Both the position numbers and the translations under genes were made by a program. The notes below the pieces were generated by a model. That model worked only from the letters and a program-made list of their open reading frames with translations, was not told the origin of the DNA and searched no databases. A DNA stretch of 21,501 nt from Candidatus Nomurabacteria bacterium (GTDB taxonomy: Bacteria; Patescibacteriota; Minisyncoccia; Phycocordibacterales; UBA1006): assembly GCA_029882015.1 (NCBI GenBank), contig JAOULM010000010.1, positions 1-21,501 on the forward strand, in the 5' to 3' direction. Below, piece by piece: positions 21,426-21,501 of this stretch (the stretch's first letter is position 1; each line of letters opens with the position of its first letter).

Positions 21426-21501
21426 TTGAATAAACAGGGTGGTTATAGCCACAAGGTGCTTATGTTTAGGCGTTTTATGGCTATGACTACAATTAGACAT
21501 A
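21426..21501 (+). CDS. Possible start of an unidentified gene (partial)
   Basis: A reading frame from TTG at 21426 stays open to the window end (25 codons: MNKQGGYSHKVLMFRRFMAM then TTIRH). A good Shine-Dalgarno sequence (GAAAGGTG, 21415-21421) precedes it at normal spacing, unusual for this window; an internal ATG at 21462 is a second candidate. The basic, Gly-poor start could be a long prepilin leader, since a major pilin is missing from the nearby pilus locus, but the cleavage site would lie beyond the edge. Alternatively the transcript is a structured RNA: 21434-21446 can pair with 21479-21491 using two G-U pairs. Unresolved. Confidence 0.3.
   Translation, partial: MNKQGGYSHKVLMFRRFMAMTTIRH

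Noticed and set aside
21430..21455. Resemblance of GGTGGTTATAGCC to a 5S rRNA segment
   Set aside because: The following bases lack the conserved CCCGTTCCCAT-GAAC core, and the upstream region is too short for helix I.
1..21501. CRISPR array, prophage or antiviral system
   Set aside because: No regularly spaced direct repeats, integrase, transposase or nuclease genes were seen.

Overview
The window looks like part of a Candidate Phyla Radiation genome (Patescibacteria, most like the Parcubacteria lineages). The evidence is gene-family content, because no marker phylogeny can be run here. It includes a secreted protein with the 'GYAWSDNIGW' repeat, a surface protein with the WTGPTATPPNDNTPEPIN-type N-terminus, a Cys-rich IDNDGDG repeat protein with a peptidoglycan-binding domain, and a compact type IV pilus locus with no secretin. 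The DNA is AT-rich. TGA is used as a stop (pilM, and the PilV-like gene at 17018-17494), so the Gracilibacteria recoding does not apply.

Layout. 1-274 is the start of nusA on the minus strand, running off the left edge. 464-3421 holds three envelope or secreted proteins on the plus strand, closed by a perfectly palindromic terminator. 3543-4232 is a secreted protein with a Bacteroidetes-type T9SS C-terminal sorting domain, isolated between its own promoter and terminator. 4307-6225 is tpiA-pgk (lower glycolysis) and 6274-6783 is rplS. 6784-7246 has no gene and is packed with hairpin repeats. 7247-7762 (minus) is a small P-loop kinase that appears to lack a normal start codon. 7911-9689 is a membrane-anchored protein with a long disordered segment. 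tRNA-His(GTG) follows at 9773-9845, then on the minus strand a repeat/peptidoglycan-binding protein (9888-10826).

10898-19288 is the type IV pilus locus, in three transcription units: pilM-pilN-pilO plus a small membrane protein; pilB; and pilC with four minor (pseudo)pilins in the order FimT/GspH-PilV-PilW-PilX. PilM/N/O would form the inner-membrane platform, PilB would drive extension through PilC, and the minor pilins would form the initiating tip. PilT, PilD and an unambiguous major pilin are not in the window. typA (19393-21216) follows, then two hairpin repeats and a very strong promoter feeding an unfinished transcript at the right edge.

Regulatory style. Most first genes carry an extended -10 element (TGn-TAnnnT) whose last base lies only 6-9 nt from the ATG, and Shine-Dalgarno sequences are mostly absent. 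This predicts leaderless or nearly leaderless mRNAs. Terminators are unusually symmetrical (A-tract, GC stem, T-tract) and several could work on both strands.
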